Shown here: in pieces, positions 53,711-62,912 of the stretch
Layout of the letters: each line of letters opens with the position of its first letter
How positions within the stretch are numbered: the stretch's first letter is position 1
Assembly (NCBI RefSeq): GCF_014649115.1
Contig: NZ_BMSK01000006.1
Location: forward strand, 349,367-413,366
Length of the DNA stretch: 64,000 nucleotides
DNA from: Streptomyces eurythermus
Lineage (GTDB): Bacteria > Actinomycetota > Actinomycetes > Streptomycetales > Streptomycetaceae
Direction: 5' to 3'
The notes under the pieces: model-generated
Database searches by the model: none
What the model saw: the letters and a program-made list of their open reading frames with translations, nothing else
What the model was told of the DNA's origin: nothing
Made by a program: the position numbers and the translations under genes

Positions 53711-54652
53711 TCACTTCAGGCCGGTCCCGAGGCGCTGTGCGAGTTCGATGAGATCCGCCGATCGCAGCACCCGCCCGTCGAACCCCGGCAGGGGTACGTG
53801 CAAGGGCTCGGTCCAGCGCGCGGGAATCGCTTCCCATCCGTAATACGCGCCCGCGAGCCCTCCGGTGACCGCGGCGACGGTGTCCGTGTCCCCGCCGACG
53901 TCGACGGCCGCGCGCAGGGCGTCCTCGAAGGTGGCCGTGGTGCGCAGGGCCCAGACCGCCGTGCCCAGGCAGGGCCAGACCGCGCCGTTGAACTCGGTGG
54001 CCCGCTCGGGATGCCAGTCGGCGGCGAGAACGACGCCGTATCGCCGGCGGTGGTCGGGATGAACGGCGGCCAGCACACCGGGAAGGGCGGCGAGCGGGTC
54101 GGCACCCTCCAGCGCGAGGCGGACGAGTTCGTGGAATATGGCGGTGCCTTCCCAGGCGGCGCGGTCGCCATGGGTAAGGGCGGCGATACGCCGGGCGGCA
54201 TCCATCGTGGCCGCCCGACCAGCACGCGCGAAGCAGACCGCGGAGGTCGAGGCCCTCATCAACGCGCCGTTGCCGGCCGCCCGCCGGTTGACCCGGAAGT
54301 GAAGCGCGGCGGCCAGATCCCACGGCATGCCGTTCGTCAGCACGTCCTCGGTCTGCAGCCCGATGTCTTTGGGGTCGGCCGCGGCCCACCGCTGGAAACG
54401 GGCGAAGATGTCGGGCAGGTCCAGTCCGCCCTGCCGCAGGAGTGACTCCGCGACAAGTACGGCCATCTGCGTGTCGTCCGTGGCTTCGCCCGGCTCCCAG
54501 CCGCCGCCTCCGCACATCTCTCCACCGCACCCCGGCTCCGGGAACCGGGCGGAGAACGCACCCGGGGGACCGAACTCGAAAGGGGCTCCCAGCGCGTCGC
54601 CCACCGCCGCGCCGACGACCGTCGCGATGACTCGCCCCGTACGCTCTTCCAT
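53711..54652 (-). CDS. ADP-ribosylglycohydrolase family protein
   Basis: A 313-residue all-helical hydrolase of the DraG/ARH family. Metal-binding motifs are VVGAAVGDALGAPFEF, EATDDTQMA and DVGGDTDTVAAVTGG, with the conserved end-of-domain RADLIELAQRL-like helix. It removes ADP-ribose from proteins or small molecules. It is monocistronic and convergent with the OsmC gene. The substrate cannot be told from sequence. Confidence 0.93.
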   Translation of the reverse strand: MEERTGRVIATVVGAAVGDALGAPFEFGPPGAFSARFPEPGCGGEMCGGGGWEPGEATDDTQMAVLVAESLLRQGGLDLPDIFARFQRWAAADPKDIGLQTEDVLTNGMPWDLAAALHFRVNRRAAGNGALMRASTSAVCFARAGRAATMDAARRIAALTHGDRAAWEGTAIFHELVRLALEGADPLAALPGVLAAVHPDHRRRYGVVLAADWHPERATEFNGAVWPCLGTAVWALRTTATFEDALRAAVDVGGDTDTVAAVTGGLAGAYYGWEAIPARWTEPLHVPLPGFDGRVLRSADLIELAQRLGTGLK

Positions 54653-54756
54653 CCGCGCAGGCTATCGGCGCCACACGGCAGCCGCACCGGCCGGTTCCCC
54701 GGCCGGGCGTGCTCTCAAGGTCGGCCGCGTGGTGGTCCTGTGCATGTCCCAGGCCC

Positions 54757-55602
54757 TCAGACGACGTCGGCGAGGCGGTCCACCTGGTCGGGGTCGAGGC
54801 CGTAGCAGTAGAGCATGACCTCGTCGGCGCCCAGGTCGCCGAAGGCGGTGATCGCGGCGCGGATCTCGGAGGGTGTGGTGAGCAGCCCGGCGACCATGCG
54901 GTCGGCCATGCCGGTGAAGGTGTAGTAGGCGTGCATGGCGGCCCGGGCGTCGGCGACGACCTCGTCGGGGCCGAGCGCGACATTGACCTGTGCGACCATG
55001 CGGGGTTCGCCGTCGCGGCCGTACTCCTTCCAGAACGCGCGGACGGTCTCGAACATGCCGCCCGCCCAGGCCGGTGCCGCGGCGGAGAGGAAGCCGTCGC
55101 CCCAGCGTGCGACGCGTTCCAGCGCGGGGGGCTGGAAGCCGCCGAACAGCACCTCGGGGCCGCCGGGCCGGGCGGGAGCGGGGCCGATCGGGCCGGCCCC
55201 GTCGCCGTACGGCCGGCCGGACCACAGGCGGCGCAGCACCGCCATCTGTTCGTCCAGGCGCCGGCCCCGGGTGCGCTTGTCGATGCCGGTGACCTGGTGA
55301 TCGTCGTCCCGGCCGCCGATGCCGAGGCCGAGGACCAGGCGGCCACCGGTCATCCGGTCCAGCGTGGCGGCCTGCTTGGCCAGGAGGGCGGTGTCCCGCA
55401 GCGGGGCGAGGAGCACCTCGGTCTGGATCCGGACGCGGGAGGTCGCGCCCGCGAGAACGGCGAGGGCCACCAGGGGCTCGGGGTTGTGGTAGACGAGCCG
55501 GTCGAGCAGGCCGAGCGTGCTGAAAGGACCGGCGTCGGCGCGCCGGGCCCAGGTGAGCAGAGTGGTGGGGTCGCCGATGGGCAGGCCGATACCGACGTTC
55601 AT
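54757..55602 (-). CDS. LLM-class flavin-dependent oxidoreductase
   Basis: A 281-residue luciferase-like TIM-barrel: MNVGIGLPIGDPTTLLTWAR, SRVRIQTEVLLAPLRDTALLAKQAATLD and GGRLVLGLGIGGRDDD, the F420/FMN-binding arrangement of actinobacterial LLM enzymes. The substrate is unknown. It is 180 bp downstream of the methyltransferase gene on the same strand and could be a distal member of that operon, but no overlap links them. Confidence 0.88.
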   Translation of the reverse strand: MNVGIGLPIGDPTTLLTWARRADAGPFSTLGLLDRLVYHNPEPLVALAVLAGATSRVRIQTEVLLAPLRDTALLAKQAATLDRMTGGRLVLGLGIGGRDDDHQVTGIDKRTRGRRLDEQMAVLRRLWSGRPYGDGAGPIGPAPARPGGPEVLFGGFQPPALERVARWGDGFLSAAAPAWAGGMFETVRAFWKEYGRDGEPRMVAQVNVALGPDEVVADARAAMHAYYTFTGMADRMVAGLLTTPSEIRAAITAFGDLGADEVMLYCYGLDPDQVDRLADVV

Positions 55603-55782
55603 GAAGGAGCCTCCGAAAGGAAGGAAGGGTCGACAAAGACAACTGCCGCCCCTCCGGCACCTCGGGGAGGTGGGACGCTCCCGCTCTGCGGCGTATTTCC
55701 GGGGGAGCTTCTCGTCGAAGTGTCCTCACCCTAGGACAGCCGACTTCCGGCAGCAATCCAATTCCGGCCACGCGCCCGCCCG

Positions 55783-56682
55783 TTACCGAGTTCCCGGGCC
55801 GGGCGGGAGTGGGGGACGGGTGGCGAAGCACCAGCGGTTGGCCGCCAAGGCGTCGTCCGGTTCGGGGCGGGGGCCACGGCCGTGTACGGCGGTGAAGTCG
55901 AACGGCGTGCGGGCGGTCACCGTCCAGCCGCGCGCGGTGAGGTCGCCCGCCGTGTCGGGACGTGGCCCGCCGTCGAACAGGGCGAGCAGGTCGATGCCGG
56001 CCCGCTGCCGGGCGGCGGCGTAGACCGGACTGGCCCGTACCCGCGGTGCCTCGACGCCCGGTTTCACCTCGTAGGCCAGGGAACTGCCCGGGGCGCTCAG
56101 CCGGTCGATCGTGTCCACGAGGCGGCGCTCGGCCGCCGCCGGGAGGTAGAGCAGCAGCCCCTCGGCGAGCCACGCGGTGGGCGCGGCGGCGTGGAAACCC
56201 GCCGCCCGCAGAGCCTCGGACCAGTCGAGCCGGAGATCGGCCGCCAGGACCCGGCGCCGGGCCGTGGGGACGGCGCCGACCCGGTCGAGCACCGCTTGTT
56301 TGAACGTCAGCATCCCGGCGGTGTCCACCTCGTGGACCACACAGCCCGGCGGCCAGTCGAGCCGGAACGCCCGGCAGTCCAGGCCCGCCCCCAGCAGGAC
56401 CACCTGCCGCACGCCCTGGCGCGCCGCGCGGAGCAGGTGGTCGTCCAGGACGCGGGTGCGCAGGCCGAAGTACCGCCCGAGCCGGCCCCACAGCGGGTCG
56501 GCCTCGCCGGCGGGCACCTGTTCCGGGCGGACCGGCCAGCCGGCCGAGGCCGGCGCTGCGCGCACGAAGTGCTCCGCGAACGGATCTTGGGCCAGGGCGT
56601 CGGGACGATGGGTCTCGATGGCCCGGGCCGCGGCCACCAGCAGGGCCGTGCGGCCCACACCCGCCGCGACGGCGGGGTTCAC
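55783..56682 (-). CDS. LCMT-family SAM-dependent methyltransferase
   Basis: A 299-residue class I methyltransferase of the leucine-carboxyl-methyltransferase-like (PPM1/TcmP) family: QVVLLGAGLDCRAFRLDW as the SAM-binding block, VHEVDTAGMLTFKQAVL and AWLAEGLLLYLP. Family members in Streptomyces O-methylate polyketides and other small acids. Its GTG start overlaps the stop of the isochorismatase-like gene (GTGA). It is the last gene in the overlapping four-gene operon. Confidence 0.85.
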   Translation of the reverse strand: MNPAVAAGVGRTALLVAAARAIETHRPDALAQDPFAEHFVRAAPASAGWPVRPEQVPAGEADPLWGRLGRYFGLRTRVLDDHLLRAARQGVRQVVLLGAGLDCRAFRLDWPPGCVVHEVDTAGMLTFKQAVLDRVGAVPTARRRVLAADLRLDWSEALRAAGFHAAAPTAWLAEGLLLYLPAAAERRLVDTIDRLSAPGSSLAYEVKPGVEAPRVRASPVYAAARQRAGIDLLALFDGGPRPDTAGDLTARGWTVTARTPFDFTAVHGRGPRPEPDDALAANRWCFATRPPLPPGPGTR

Positions 56683-57323
56683 TCCGGCGGCCGCGCGGAC
56701 GTCTCCTCCTCGGCCCGGTACACCGGTGCGGTCCACGCCCGGGGGTCGTCCGCGGTGATGGTCCGGGCGCCGTAGACGAGCCGCATGAACCTCAGCACCG
56801 CGTCGTACGGCAGGTGCAGCGCGGCCGTGCAGTCCGTCAGGACGGTCACGTGGAAGCCCTTCTGGAACGCCGTGCGGGCGGTGGTGTCCACGCACACGTC
56901 CGCGTACAGCCCGGCGAGGACCACATGGCTCACGCCCCGCGCGCCGAGGTACTCCTCGAAGCCGTCGGACAGGAAGGCGTCGAAGCAGGCGCGTTTGGTG
57001 AACACCCGCTCGCCCGGGGCCGGGACGACGGCGTGGAACCGCGCGCCCCATGAGCCCTCCAGGCACTTGGGCCGCTTGCCGAGCGTACGGTCCCGCAACC
57101 GCCAGCCGGGGCCCTGGTGTTCGGGGTCGCCGACGAAGCGTACGAAGAGCACCTCCACGCCCGTCTCGCGCGCCCGGGCCACCGCCCGGACACAGCCGGC
57201 GACGGCCCGTTCCATCACGGCCATGTCCTTGCCGAAGCGGGCCAGGGCCGCCGGGCCGGCGCAGAAGTCGTTCTGCAGGTCCACGACCAGCAGGGCCGTC
57301 CTGTCCGGTTCCGCGCTGGTCAT
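56679..57323 (-). CDS. Isochorismatase-fold cysteine hydrolase
   Basis: A 214-residue hydrolase of the isochorismatase-like family: ALLVVDLQNDFC with the catalytic Asp, a lysine in FTKRACFDAFLS, and VLAGLYADVCVDTTARTAF with the nucleophilic Cys. Members include nicotinamidases, peptide amidases and isochorismatases. Coupled by 4-nt overlaps to the dehydrogenase before it and the methyltransferase after it, so its substrate is likely an amide or vinyl ether on that pathway. Cytoplasmic. Confidence 0.88.
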   Translation of the reverse strand: MTSAEPDRTALLVVDLQNDFCAGPAALARFGKDMAVMERAVAGCVRAVARARETGVEVLFVRFVGDPEHQGPGWRLRDRTLGKRPKCLEGSWGARFHAVVPAPGERVFTKRACFDAFLSDGFEEYLGARGVSHVVLAGLYADVCVDTTARTAFQKGFHVTVLTDCTAALHLPYDAVLRFMRLVYGARTITADDPRAWTAPVYRAEEETSARPPE

Positions 57324-58453
57324 GACCCGCCGACCAGGACGTCGCCTCTCGGGGCCCCGCCGGTTCGGGAGGCGTCGAGCAGGGAGAGCAGGGCGTCGAC
57401 CACGGCGCTGGTGGAGTGCCGCCCGCCGAGGTCCGGGGTGCGTACGCCCCGCTCGTCCAGGGCGCGCAGGGCCTGCTCGGTGGCCCGTACCGCTCCGGGG
57501 CATCCGGCGTGGCGTTCCGCGACGAGCGCCGCGGCGCGGATCGTCGCGACCGGGTTGACGAGGTCCCGGCCCGCCAGGTCGTCGGCGGATCCGTGGACCG
57601 TCTGGTACTCGACCAGGCCGGACAGCCCGGGATCGAGGCAGACGTTCTCGGTGCACCGGCTCTCCTGCCGGCCGGAACCGAACCGGTCGAGCAGCACGAC
57701 GTGCATGATGTCGGCCCACTCGTTCCCGGCGACGATCAGCGCCCGCTCGGGCAGCCCGTGGGTGATCAGATCGCGGTTGACCGTGTCCGGCTGGAACAGG
57801 TCGACGCGTATGCCGAGCCGGTCCGCGAGTCCGGCCACCCAGGCGTCGAGGGCGCCGTCCAGCAGGTGGAACTTGTAGGCCATGACGATGCGGTCGGGCG
57901 GTCCGTCCGGCCACTCGCGCCGGGCCCGGCGCAGGGCGTACGTGACCACGGCCTCGGTGATCTCCCGGCTGAAGGTCATGGTGCGGGTGACCTCGCCCTG
58001 CGTGTGCCGGTTGTCCCCGGTGTAGAACCCCTGGGCCTGGTCCCGCACCAGCAGCAGCGAGCGGCCGGCGCCGGTGAGGAGATCGACCTTCACGGAGCGC
58101 AGCCGCTGCCGGACAAGGTAGAGCGACTGGGCGTTGACGGCGGTGCGGAAGACCGCCCGGACGCCCCGCGCGGCCAGGGTGCGGCAGAACCGCTCGTAGT
58201 GGTCCGCGTCCTCGGCGGTCAGCGCCTGGATCCTGGCCACGTCCCCTTCGGCGCGCAGCGACCGGTACGAGTGGTAGAGGCGGGGGGAGCGCTCGATCGC
58301 CACGCCGTGCGGAAGCCCGGCGGTCAACGCGCCGAGCACCCGCTCGAAGACGTCCGCGACCTCGGGCCCGGTGCCCCGGCCCACCGCCAGTCCGACAACG
58401 GGCCGCACGGTGCCCGGTTCCCCTGCGGGCGCGGCGACTTGGGGGAGGCTCAT
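57320..58453 (-). CDS. Isocitrate/isopropylmalate dehydrogenase-like enzyme
   Basis: A 377-residue member of the beta-decarboxylating dehydrogenase family, though not the canonical isocitrate enzyme. DRIVMAYKFHLLDGALDAWV carries the catalytic Tyr/Lys region, and VAGNEWADIMHVVL with TVHGSADDLAGRDLVNPVA gives the metal-binding and NAD(P) regions. Key differences are GRGTGPEVADVF for the usual N-terminal GDGIGPE and an unusual middle segment. Such divergent homologues often act on other 2-hydroxy acids. Between the EF-hand gene and the hydrolase gene, with overlaps at each end. Confidence 0.78.
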   Translation of the reverse strand: MSLPQVAAPAGEPGTVRPVVGLAVGRGTGPEVADVFERVLGALTAGLPHGVAIERSPRLYHSYRSLRAEGDVARIQALTAEDADHYERFCRTLAARGVRAVFRTAVNAQSLYLVRQRLRSVKVDLLTGAGRSLLLVRDQAQGFYTGDNRHTQGEVTRTMTFSREITEAVVTYALRRARREWPDGPPDRIVMAYKFHLLDGALDAWVAGLADRLGIRVDLFQPDTVNRDLITHGLPERALIVAGNEWADIMHVVLLDRFGSGRQESRCTENVCLDPGLSGLVEYQTVHGSADDLAGRDLVNPVATIRAAALVAERHAGCPGAVRATEQALRALDERGVRTPDLGGRHSTSAVVDALLSLLDASRTGGAPRGDVLVGGS

Positions 58454-58986
58454 CGGACGGTGCCCGCGGTGAGGTGGTCGCCGGGGATGCCGGACTTCTC
58501 CGGGCGGTAGTAGTCCCGGATGCCGTCCGCCCAGGTGGTCACGGGGACGCGGTCGCCGTCGACGGGCTGGAAGGCGTCGAACAGGGCGTCGATGTTGGGG
58601 CGCTGGAATCCGATGGCCGTCATCAGGGCGGTGAAGTGCGCGCGTTCGACGAGGCCGTCACCGTCCGGGTCGCCGATGGTGGCGAGGGCGTCCGCGAACT
58701 CGTCGACCGTGGCGTCGAACCGCTCCGGGTCGAGCACGACCGCGGCGAACTCCTCGGGGCTCACGCGCCCGTCACCGTCGGCGTCCAGTTCCTGGAGGAG
58801 TGTCTGCCAGTAGCCGCGGAAGGCGTCGAGCAGCCTGCTCTTCGCGCTGTCGCCGGCCTCGGGCACCGCCGCGATGACCCGCGTGCCCATCAGCTCGAAG
58901 TCGTCCGCTTCGAGGACGCCGTTGCCGTCGGCGTCGAACAGGGAGAAGACGAGCTGGACGCGGTCGTTCGCCTCGGTGGTGGGCAT
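58450..58986 (-). CDS. EF-hand calcium-binding protein (calerythrin-like)
   Basis: A 178-residue protein with three clear EF-hand loops: FDADGNGVLEADDF, LDADGDGRVSPEEF and GDPDGDGLVERAHF, plus a degenerate fourth (QPVDGDRVPVTTW). This is the calerythrin/sarcoplasmic-type layout of actinobacteria, acting as a Ca2+ sensor or buffer. It is the first gene of the overlapping operon, and its stop is shared with the dehydrogenase start (ATGA). Tight coupling of a Ca2+ protein to metabolic enzymes is unusual. Confidence 0.92.
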   Translation of the reverse strand: MPTTEANDRVQLVFSLFDADGNGVLEADDFELMGTRVIAAVPEAGDSAKSRLLDAFRGYWQTLLQELDADGDGRVSPEEFAAVVLDPERFDATVDEFADALATIGDPDGDGLVERAHFTALMTAIGFQRPNIDALFDAFQPVDGDRVPVTTWADGIRDYYRPEKSGIPGDHLTAGTVR

Positions 58987-59279
58987 GGTGTGTCCCCTTA
59001 CGACGGAAGAGCGGTTCGGCGGATGACCGAAGGGCTGTCGGGAGCGTTGAAGAGCCGCCCGGCGGACGCCGGCGGATCCCGGCCCTGCGGCCCGACCACT
59101 ATCGGCACGCCCCTGCCGCCCCGGCGCGGAAAGCCGGGCGCGTGCACACGAAAGGAGGGAATCCGCGGGCCGGCGCATGAAACGCCGCCATCCTGGAAAG
59201 CACCCCCGGCCACCACCCGTGACCAGGCCCGGTGACCCCGCCCCGACACCCGCCGGAATCACCCCGTCGGCCATGGACC

Positions 59280-60170
59280 TCACCCGCGCGTGCGGACGAG
59301 ATCGTGGGTGAGGTCGGTGAAGGCGCGCGCGGCGGCGCTCTGGTAGGCGTCGGTGCGGGTGAGGAGCGCGACGGTGCGCACCGGCAGGGGCGGGTCGAGG
59401 GGGACGAGGGTGAGGTGGGGGTGGTCGTGGGCGATGGCGTCGGGGAGGACGGTGGCCAGCGTGGTGCGCTGGACGATCGCGGTGAGGGCCTGGATGGAGT
59501 TGGCCTCCACCGCCGTGCGGGGGCTGATGCCGTGCCGGGCGAAGTAGTCGTCGATGTGGGTACGGGTGGCGAAGTCGCCGGTGAGCAGGGCCAGTTGCAT
59601 CCGGGTGAGGTTCTCCACGGGCAGTGCGCGGTGATCGTCGGCGCCATGACGGGCGCTGGTGACCAGGGTGAGGGCCTCGGTGAACAGTTCGGTGGCGGTG
59701 ATGCCGGGCAGGTGGGTTCCGGTGAAGGCGATGCCGAGGTCGATCTCGTCGGCGAGCAGACCGGCCTCGATGCGGTCCTGGGTCATCTCCCGCAGGGTCA
59801 GGGTGATGCCGGGGTGGCGGCTGTGGAGCTCGGCGGCGAGCGGGCCGGTGAGGTACGCGGTGAAGGTGGGGGTGACGGCGAGGCGCAGATGGCCGCGGGT
59901 GAGGTCCCGCACGTCGTGGACGGCCCGCTCGGCGGCGGCGAGGTCGCGCAGGGCACGGCGGGCGTGGTGGGCGTACGCCTCGCCGGCGTCCGTCAGGCGC
60001 ACGCTACGGCCGGTGCGGTCCAGCAGCTGCGCACCCAGCAACCGCTCGAGCTGCTTGATCTGCTGGGAGAGCGTGGGCTGGGAGACGTGCAGCTCTTCGG
60101 CGGCGCGGGTGAAGGTGCCGTTCTCCACCACGGCGAGCAGATAGCGCAGATGACGCAGTTCCAGGGCCAT
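59280..60170 (-). CDS. cynR: LysR-type regulator of the cyanate genes (CynR-like)
   Basis: A 296-residue LysR protein: MALELRHLRYLLAVVENGTF and SQPTLSQQIKQLERLLGAQL for the helix-turn-helix, then an effector domain with SARHGADDHRAL. It is divergent from carbonic anhydrase and cyanase genes, as in E. coli cynR-cynTS. The intergenic region holds CTATAG repeats, two of them 13 bp apart, that make an interrupted palindrome suitable for a LysR dimer. Expected to activate the cyn genes on cyanate. Confidence 0.88.
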   Translation of the reverse strand: MALELRHLRYLLAVVENGTFTRAAEELHVSQPTLSQQIKQLERLLGAQLLDRTGRSVRLTDAGEAYAHHARRALRDLAAAERAVHDVRDLTRGHLRLAVTPTFTAYLTGPLAAELHSRHPGITLTLREMTQDRIEAGLLADEIDLGIAFTGTHLPGITATELFTEALTLVTSARHGADDHRALPVENLTRMQLALLTGDFATRTHIDDYFARHGISPRTAVEANSIQALTAIVQRTTLATVLPDAIAHDHPHLTLVPLDPPLPVRTVALLTRTDAYQSAAARAFTDLTHDLVRTRG

Positions 60171-60177
60171 ACCGCGA

Positions 60178-60228
60178 CTATAGGTGACGACTATAGGGGC
60201 TAGGTCCAGCAAGTCTTGGACGCTATAG
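60178..60228. promoter_or_regulatory. Three CTATAG repeats, CynR-type operator
   Basis: CTATAG occurs at 60178-60183, 60191-60196 and 60223-60228. The first two form CTATAG-N7-CTATAG, an interrupted palindrome with LysR spacing just before cynR's start. Binding is inferred from position. Confidence 0.6.
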
Positions 60229-60317
60229 CTGCCGGTCGTGCAGGGTGGGATGCGCCAGCCCGACAGGGGCGGCGATCCCGTCCGAGGGAGTGACCCGAGG
60301 CGAAGGGAAGTGACCCC

Positions 60318-60916
60318 GTGCATGATCTCGCCGAGGGCGTCGCGCGGTTCCAGCGGGACGTCTTCCCGGCCGAGGAGGGGCCTCTTCGCCCGCTTGGCCG
60401 GTCAGCACAGCCCGCACACCCTGTTCATCAGCTGCTCGGACGCCCGTGTCGTCCCGGAGCTGATCACCGGCAGTGAACCGGGCGAGCTGTTCGTCGTCCG
60501 CACCGCCGGCAACCTCCGCCCACGGCCCCTGTCCGGACGGGGTCGCGGCGAGCGTCGAGTACGTCGAGTACGCCGTCGCGGTCCTGGGTGTCCGGGACGT
60601 CGTGGTGTGCGGTCGTTCGGCGTGCGGCGCGATGACCGCCCTCGCCCGGCGCCACGACCTGTCCGGCACCCAGGCGGTCGCCGGCCGGCTGCGGCATGCC
60701 GACGCCTCCCAGGCCCGTGCGACCCGGGCCGGCGACGTCGACGCGCTGGTACGGCACAACGTGCTCGCGCAACTGGCCGACCTGGCCACCCACCCCTCGG
60801 TCGCCCGCGCCCTGGCGCAGCGGACGCTCACCCCGCACGGCTGGGTCTACGACATCCCCACCGGCCGTGTCGACGTCCTCACCCCCACCGGTCACCCGAC
60901 CGCCCTGGCGTCCTGA
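60318..60916 (+). pseudogene. cynT: Beta-carbonic anhydrase (CynT-like) with two frameshifts
   Basis: The protein can only be read by changing frame twice. From the GTG at 60318 the frame gives [20 protein letters not shown]; after about 60380 it continues in another frame with [14 protein letters not shown] and VVRTAGN (zinc Cys and Asp-Arg pair). After about 60515 it moves to a third frame with [26 protein letters not shown] and a normal C-terminus. In CGRSACGAM the Zn-ligand His of the usual GHxxCG is Arg. Either the gene is decayed or there are sequence errors. Intact CynT recycles bicarbonate for cyanase. Next gene: cynS. Confidence 0.78.
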
Positions 60917-60968
60917 CCTCCCCTTCTCGCGGACTCCCCGCGACGAACCCGTAAGGAATGTGATTCCC

Positions 60969-61439
60969 ATGGTGCACGCCCAGTTCGACCCCGCCGCCCG
61001 TCAGGCCCTCGCCGTGAAGGCGGTCGAGGCCAAGACGCGCAAGAACCTGTCCTGGGAGCGGATCGCCGAGGCCTCGGGTCTGTCGGTGGCCTTCACCACC
61101 GCCGCCCTGCTCGGCCAGCACGCCCTGCCGGAAGAGCCGGCCAAGGCCGTCGCGAAGCTGCTGGACCTGGACGAGGAGGCGGTGATGCTCCTGCAGACCA
61201 TCCCCACCCGCGGCTCCATCCCCGGCGGCATCCCCACCGACCCGACGATCTACCGCTTCTACGAGATGCTCCAGGTCTACGGCACCACCCTGAAGGCACT
61301 CGTCCACGAGCAGTTCGGTGACGGCATCATCTCCGCGATCAACTTCAAGCTGGACGTGAAGAAGGTCGCCGACCCCGAGGGCGGCGAGCGCGCGGTCATC
61401 ACCCTGGACGGCAAGTACCTGCCGACCAAGCCCTTCTGA
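60969..61439 (+). CDS. cynS: Cyanate hydratase (cyanase)
   Basis: A 156-residue cyanase. The catalytic Arg, Glu and Ser are in [18 protein letters not shown] and [15 protein letters not shown]; the N-terminal half is a helix-turn-helix-like fold ([20 protein letters not shown]). It turns cyanate and bicarbonate into ammonia and CO2 as a decamer. It is 52 bp after the damaged cynT gene and probably in the same transcript. Intact and of normal length. Confidence 0.95.
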   Translation: MVHAQFDPAARQALAVKAVEAKTRKNLSWERIAEASGLSVAFTTAALLGQHALPEEPAKAVAKLLDLDEEAVMLLQTIPTRGSIPGGIPTDPTIYRFYEMLQVYGTTLKALVHEQFGDGIISAINFKLDVKKVADPEGGERAVITLDGKYLPTKPF

Positions 61440-61565
61440 GTACTCGCTCCGCACGGAGACCGCCCCGGCGGAGCCGCAGGCCCCGCGTGACCCGGACATG
61501 CCGAGACAGGGGGTCGCGCGGTGCCGTCGGCCGGGGCCCGGCGGAGCGGTGAGAGAATTGCCGGC

Positions 61566-62540
61566 GTGAAGGCAACAACCAGTGACATCGAGAAGGCGGC
61601 CGAGGTGCTGCGCGCCGGGGGCCTGGTGGCCCTCCCGACGGAGACCGTCTACGGTCTGGGCGCCAACGCCGAAGACCCCGCCGCCGTCTCGCGCATCTTC
61701 CAGGTCAAGGGGCGCCCGCCCACCCACCCGCTGATCGTCCACATCGGTGGCGCGGAACATCTGGACGAGTGGGTCGAAGAGGTGCCCGCGACGGCGCGCC
61801 TGCTGGCCGAGCACTTCTGGCCGGGTCCCCTCACCCTGGTCCTGCGGCGCGGCCGGCGGGTGCCCCTGGAAGCGACCGGCGGCCTGGAGACGGTGGCCGT
61901 GCGCGTGCCCGACCACCCGGTGGCACTCGCGCTGCTGGCGGCCTTCGGCGGCGGTGTCACGGCTCCGTCCGCCAACCGCTTCGGCTCGGTCAGCCCCACC
62001 ACGGCGCACCACGTCCGCGCGGAGCTCGGTGAGGGCGTCGACTTCGTGCTCGACGGCGGCCCCTGCGAGGTCGGCGTCGAGTCGACCATCGTCGACGCCA
62101 CGGGCGAGGTCCCGGCCATCCTCCGGCCCGGCGGAGTGACCCGTGAGGACCTCGAAGCGGTGCTGGGGCGCCCGGTCGCCGTCCCCGCCACGAGCCAGGT
62201 CCGGGTGCCCGGCCAGCACCCGTCGCACTACGCGCCGCGGGCGCGGGTCGTCCTCGTCGAGCCGGAGAAGGTCGTCGCCGAGGCGGAGCAGGCGCAGGAG
62301 CTGGGACACCGGGTGGGTGTCCTGCTTCCCGCCCCGTTCGCCGGTGCCTCGGTGAAGACGCACGTCGTGGAGACCGTCCCCGATTCGATGGCCGACTACG
62401 CGCGCGGGCTGTACGGGCTCCTGCGCGAGCTCGACCAGCGGGGGTGCGACCTCATCGTGGCGTCCCTGCCGGCGGAGGAGGGACTGGGACTCGCGATCGC
62501 CAACCGGCTCCGGCGCGCCGCGGGACCCCGGCCTTCCTGA
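61566..62540 (+). CDS. L-threonylcarbamoyladenylate synthase, Sua5/TsaC type
   Basis: A 324-residue protein. The N-terminal YrdC-like domain has LVALPTETVYGLGANA, KGRPPTHPLIVHI and VTAPSANRFGSVSPT, with the RNA/ATP-binding surface. The C-terminal ~110 residues are the Sua5 domain (HYAPRARVVLVEPEKV). It makes the threonylcarbamoyl-AMP needed for t6A37 in ANN-decoding tRNAs, an essential step. The GTG at 61566 is the best start. A strong hairpin at 62677 may end the transcript. Confidence 0.92.
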   Translation: MKATTSDIEKAAEVLRAGGLVALPTETVYGLGANAEDPAAVSRIFQVKGRPPTHPLIVHIGGAEHLDEWVEEVPATARLLAEHFWPGPLTLVLRRGRRVPLEATGGLETVAVRVPDHPVALALLAAFGGGVTAPSANRFGSVSPTTAHHVRAELGEGVDFVLDGGPCEVGVESTIVDATGEVPAILRPGGVTREDLEAVLGRPVAVPATSQVRVPGQHPSHYAPRARVVLVEPEKVVAEAEQAQELGHRVGVLLPAPFAGASVKTHVVETVPDSMADYARGLYGLLRELDQRGCDLIVASLPAEEGLGLAIANRLRRAAGPRPS

Positions 62541-62676
62541 CCGACCGTTCCAAAACCAGGTGCCGGGGGCGTCCCGGGCCGGACGCTTCCCGAGGCGGAT
62601 AGCCGGAGCCGGCCGGACGGACGAGCCGGCGCGGGCCTCCTGGCGGCTTCGGGCCGTCCAGGCGAAGGCCGGCTCG

Positions 62677-62718
62677 ACAGCGAAGCGGCTCCTGCCGAGG
62701 CAGGAGCCGCTTCGCTGT
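62677..62718. terminator. 20-bp perfect-stem hairpin terminator
   Basis: The 20-bp arm at 62677-62696 pairs without mismatch with 62699-62718, leaving a very short loop. It stands between the Sua5 gene and the permease gene and is the strongest hairpin in the window. Confidence 0.85.
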
Positions 62719-62912
62719 GCCGCCCCGGCGGCTGACGCCGGCCGAACTGCGGCGTCGCCGGGGCGAGTCGGCCGGTGCGGCCACCCTTGACGGCGGATCG
62801 ACGGGCTCACATACTGACGGCCGAATCGATGGCCAAATCGATTTGGCTCACCGTCCGGGGCCGGATCGCGGCTGAAATCCGAGCGTGTCGTACGACCGAA
62901 CGGAGCCCGAAC

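Noticed and set aside
58450..58986. Calmodulin-like regulator of the NRPS cluster
   Set aside because: The EF-hand gene is locked by overlaps to its own operon on the other strand and is about 5 kb away from the NRPS cluster.
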